From contig NZ_JAZHRX010000001.1 of NCBI RefSeq assembly GCF_036924645.1, positions 744,001 through 808,000 on the forward strand: a DNA stretch of 64,000 nucleotides, read 5' to 3'. Shown one piece after another: positions 62,967-64,000 of the stretch (position 1 is its first letter; every line of letters begins with the position of its first letter). Source of the DNA: Bradyrhizobium sp. AZCC 2176 (GTDB lineage: Bacteria; Pseudomonadota; Alphaproteobacteria; Rhizobiales; Xanthobacteraceae). The position numbers were made by a program, and so were the translations under genes. The notes beneath the pieces were generated by a model. It was not told where the DNA came from. It saw only the letters and a list, made by a program, of their open reading frames with translations, and ran no database searches.

Positions 62967-63439
62967 AGCAGTGCCTCGATTTCTCTTCGTAGTCCCTCGG
63001 GCGTCACGGTCGGGGCATAGCGCCCGACCACCCTGCCCGACCGGTCGACCAGGAATTTGGTGAAATTCCATTTGATCGACGAACCGAGCAGCCCGGATTT
63101 CTCATTCTTCAGGTGGTTGAACAACGGATGCGCATGGCTGCCGTTGACGTCGATCTTGGCGAACATCGGAAACGTCACGTCATATTTGCGTTCGCAGAAC
63201 TCTCCGATCTGTTTGGCGTCGCCCGGCTCTTGCCCGCCGAACTGGTTGCAAGGAAAACCGAGCACCGCAAAGCCACGCGGCGCGAGTTCGCGTTGCAATT
63301 GCTCGAGGCCCTTGTACTGCGGCGTGAATCCGCAGGCGCTCGCGGTGTTGACGATCAGGAGCACCTGACCTTCAAACCGCTTCAGCGGCACCTCGTCGCC
63401 GGCGAGCGACTGCGCCGTAAAATCATAAACGCCTGGCAT
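62963..63439 (-). CDS. Glutathione peroxidase family protein
   Basis: 158 aa. Thioredoxin-fold peroxidase with the active-site Cys in VNTASACGFTPQYKGL, the Gln/Trp partners in FPCNQFGGQEPG and SSIKWNFTKFLVDRSG. A Cys in FPCNQFGGQ and another near FCERKYD serve as resolving Cys, so it probably uses thioredoxin. It reduces organic or hydrogen peroxides in the cytoplasm. It overlaps the DUF3297 gene by four bases. Confidence 0.93.
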   Translation of the reverse strand: MPGVYDFTAQSLAGDEVPLKRFEGQVLLIVNTASACGFTPQYKGLEQLQRELAPRGFAVLGFPCNQFGGQEPGDAKQIGEFCERKYDVTFPMFAKIDVNGSHAHPLFNHLKNEKSGLLGSSIKWNFTKFLVDRSGRVVGRYAPTVTPEGLRREIEALL

Positions 63440-63454
63440 CTCGTTCTCTCGAAG

Positions 63455-64000
63455 TCAGCCGGCGGGATCGATCGCCGCCGACGGTGTTCCACCCGCTTCG
63501 ACCGCCTCGCCTGCTGCGAGGCAGAGATCTTCACGGTAGCGGCTGGCGACGAGCTGCACGCCGACAGGAATGCGCCCGACCAGCCCGGTCGAAACCGTTA
63601 GCCCGGGCAGCCCCATGAAGGGAATGGCGATCTGCGGCAATTGCGCATGCCAGACGCGCGCAAACGACGCCTCGTCCTTGCGGTCGAGCTGATCGGGGAA
63701 CGGCAATTCGCCGGATACCGGCATCAGCAGCACCGCATAGTTTTCGAAGAACGCCAGCCATTCGCGGGTCAGCGTCGCGCGGCGCGTCAGCGTTTTCGAC
63801 AGGTCGAACGAATGCACTTTGGCGCGGTTGCCGCGCAGGCAGGCCAGCGCGCCGGGATCGCCTTCGCGCTCGGCCGCTTCCAGTTGCGCCTCGTAGCCGT
63901 CACCGAGCCAGAGTTTTGTCTGGAGATCGGCGGCCTCGCGCAAGGGCGGCGTGTTGGCGATCTCCTCGACGATCCAGCCAGCGCGGGCGAGCCGCTTGCC
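63455..64000 (-). CDS. Amidase, C-terminal part, cut by window edge
   Basis: About 181 residues of the C-terminus are visible; the frame is open to the window end at 64000 (RAGWIVEEIANTPPLREAAD) so the start is outside. The last blocks, LMPVSGELPFPDQLDRKDEA and GLPGLTVSTGLVGRIPVGVQ, are typical of amidase-signature enzymes. The Ser-Ser-Lys triad is upstream of the window. Substrate unknown. It lies 15 bp upstream of the peroxidase gene, on the same strand. Confidence 0.85.
   Translation of the reverse strand, partial: GKRLARAGWIVEEIANTPPLREAADLQTKLWLGDGYEAQLEAAEREGDPGALACLRGNRAKVHSFDLSKTLTRRATLTREWLAFFENYAVLLMPVSGELPFPDQLDRKDEASFARVWHAQLPQIAIPFMGLPGLTVSTGLVGRIPVGVQLVASRYREDLCLAAGEAVEAGGTPSAAIDPAG

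Overview
The window looks like a chromosomal segment of a Bradyrhizobium-type alphaproteobacterium (Nitrobacteraceae). Evidence: GC-rich coding with strong third-position bias; many genes that I recall as conserved in Bradyrhizobium/Rhodopseudomonas (DUF2277, DUF2380, DUF3297, malonyl-CoA decarboxylase, intracellular PHB depolymerase, the bfr/bfd iron pair with an Irr-type ICE palindrome); an enolase-superfamily fragment that matches my memory of the Bradyrhizobium D-tartrate dehydratase; and at least a dozen REP-like palindromes in the gaps between genes. I see no rRNA, tRNA, CRISPR array, insertion sequence, phage or integrase gene. The assignment is by pattern recognition only.

Layout. 0-4.3 kb: lytic transglycosylase, DUF1993, a small exported protein, RidA, DUF2380. 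4.4-6.4 kb: an SDR dehydrogenase and cytochrome P450 pair. 6.6-13.5 kb: small conserved proteins, an exported SMP-30-like beta-propeller, DUF2277, DUF2188 and a frameshifted alpha/beta hydrolase. 13.5-16.7 kb: FMN-binding oxidase-like protein, bacterioferritin and its ferredoxin, two tandem paralogous secreted Gly-rich proteins. 16.7-25.6 kb: YunG-like protein, second lytic transglycosylase, UPF0114 membrane protein, ABC-F factor EttA, 2-hydroxyacid dehydrogenase, epimerase-like protein, L,D-transpeptidase. 26-30.8 kb: Ala/Pro-rich membrane protein, two rhodaneses, and a VWA (CoxE-type)/MoxR ATPase pair flanking a GlsB-type membrane protein.

30.9-36.6 kb is an aromatic/oxygenase block: Baeyer-Villiger-type monooxygenase, O-methyltransferase, and a Rieske demethylase-like oxygenase, a GntR regulator and a VanB-type reductase in one operon, with GTATAC palindromes upstream. 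36.6-38.4 kb holds secreted proteins, one made of short GKTP repeats. 38.4-43.9 kb groups a GMC oxidoreductase, an SMP-30 lactonase, an AraC/GyrI regulator and an enolase-superfamily enzyme, a plausible polyol or sugar-acid route. 44-48.7 kb: small proteins, cupin, glutathione transferase-like protein, PHB depolymerase, orphan ModA-like binding protein. 50.2-52.9 kb: a formate/nitrite transporter followed by a PP2C-kinase fusion whose start region lies in a perfect hairpin. 53.5-57.7 kb: amino-acid-type binding protein, a coupled Cys-rich/OmpA pair, an MFS transporter and a frameshifted AraC regulator. 58-64 kb: malonyl-CoA decarboxylase, DUF418, GNAT, DUF2157 (with a twin operator on its promoter), an internally deleted tartrate-dehydratase-like gene, DUF3297, glutathione peroxidase and a truncated amidase.

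The window is mostly housekeeping and metabolic accessory genes. I found no clear defence or secretion system. The most notable items are the internal deletion of the tartrate-dehydratase-like gene, the hairpin-masked kinase start, the twin operator at 62.1 kb and the oxygenase block.
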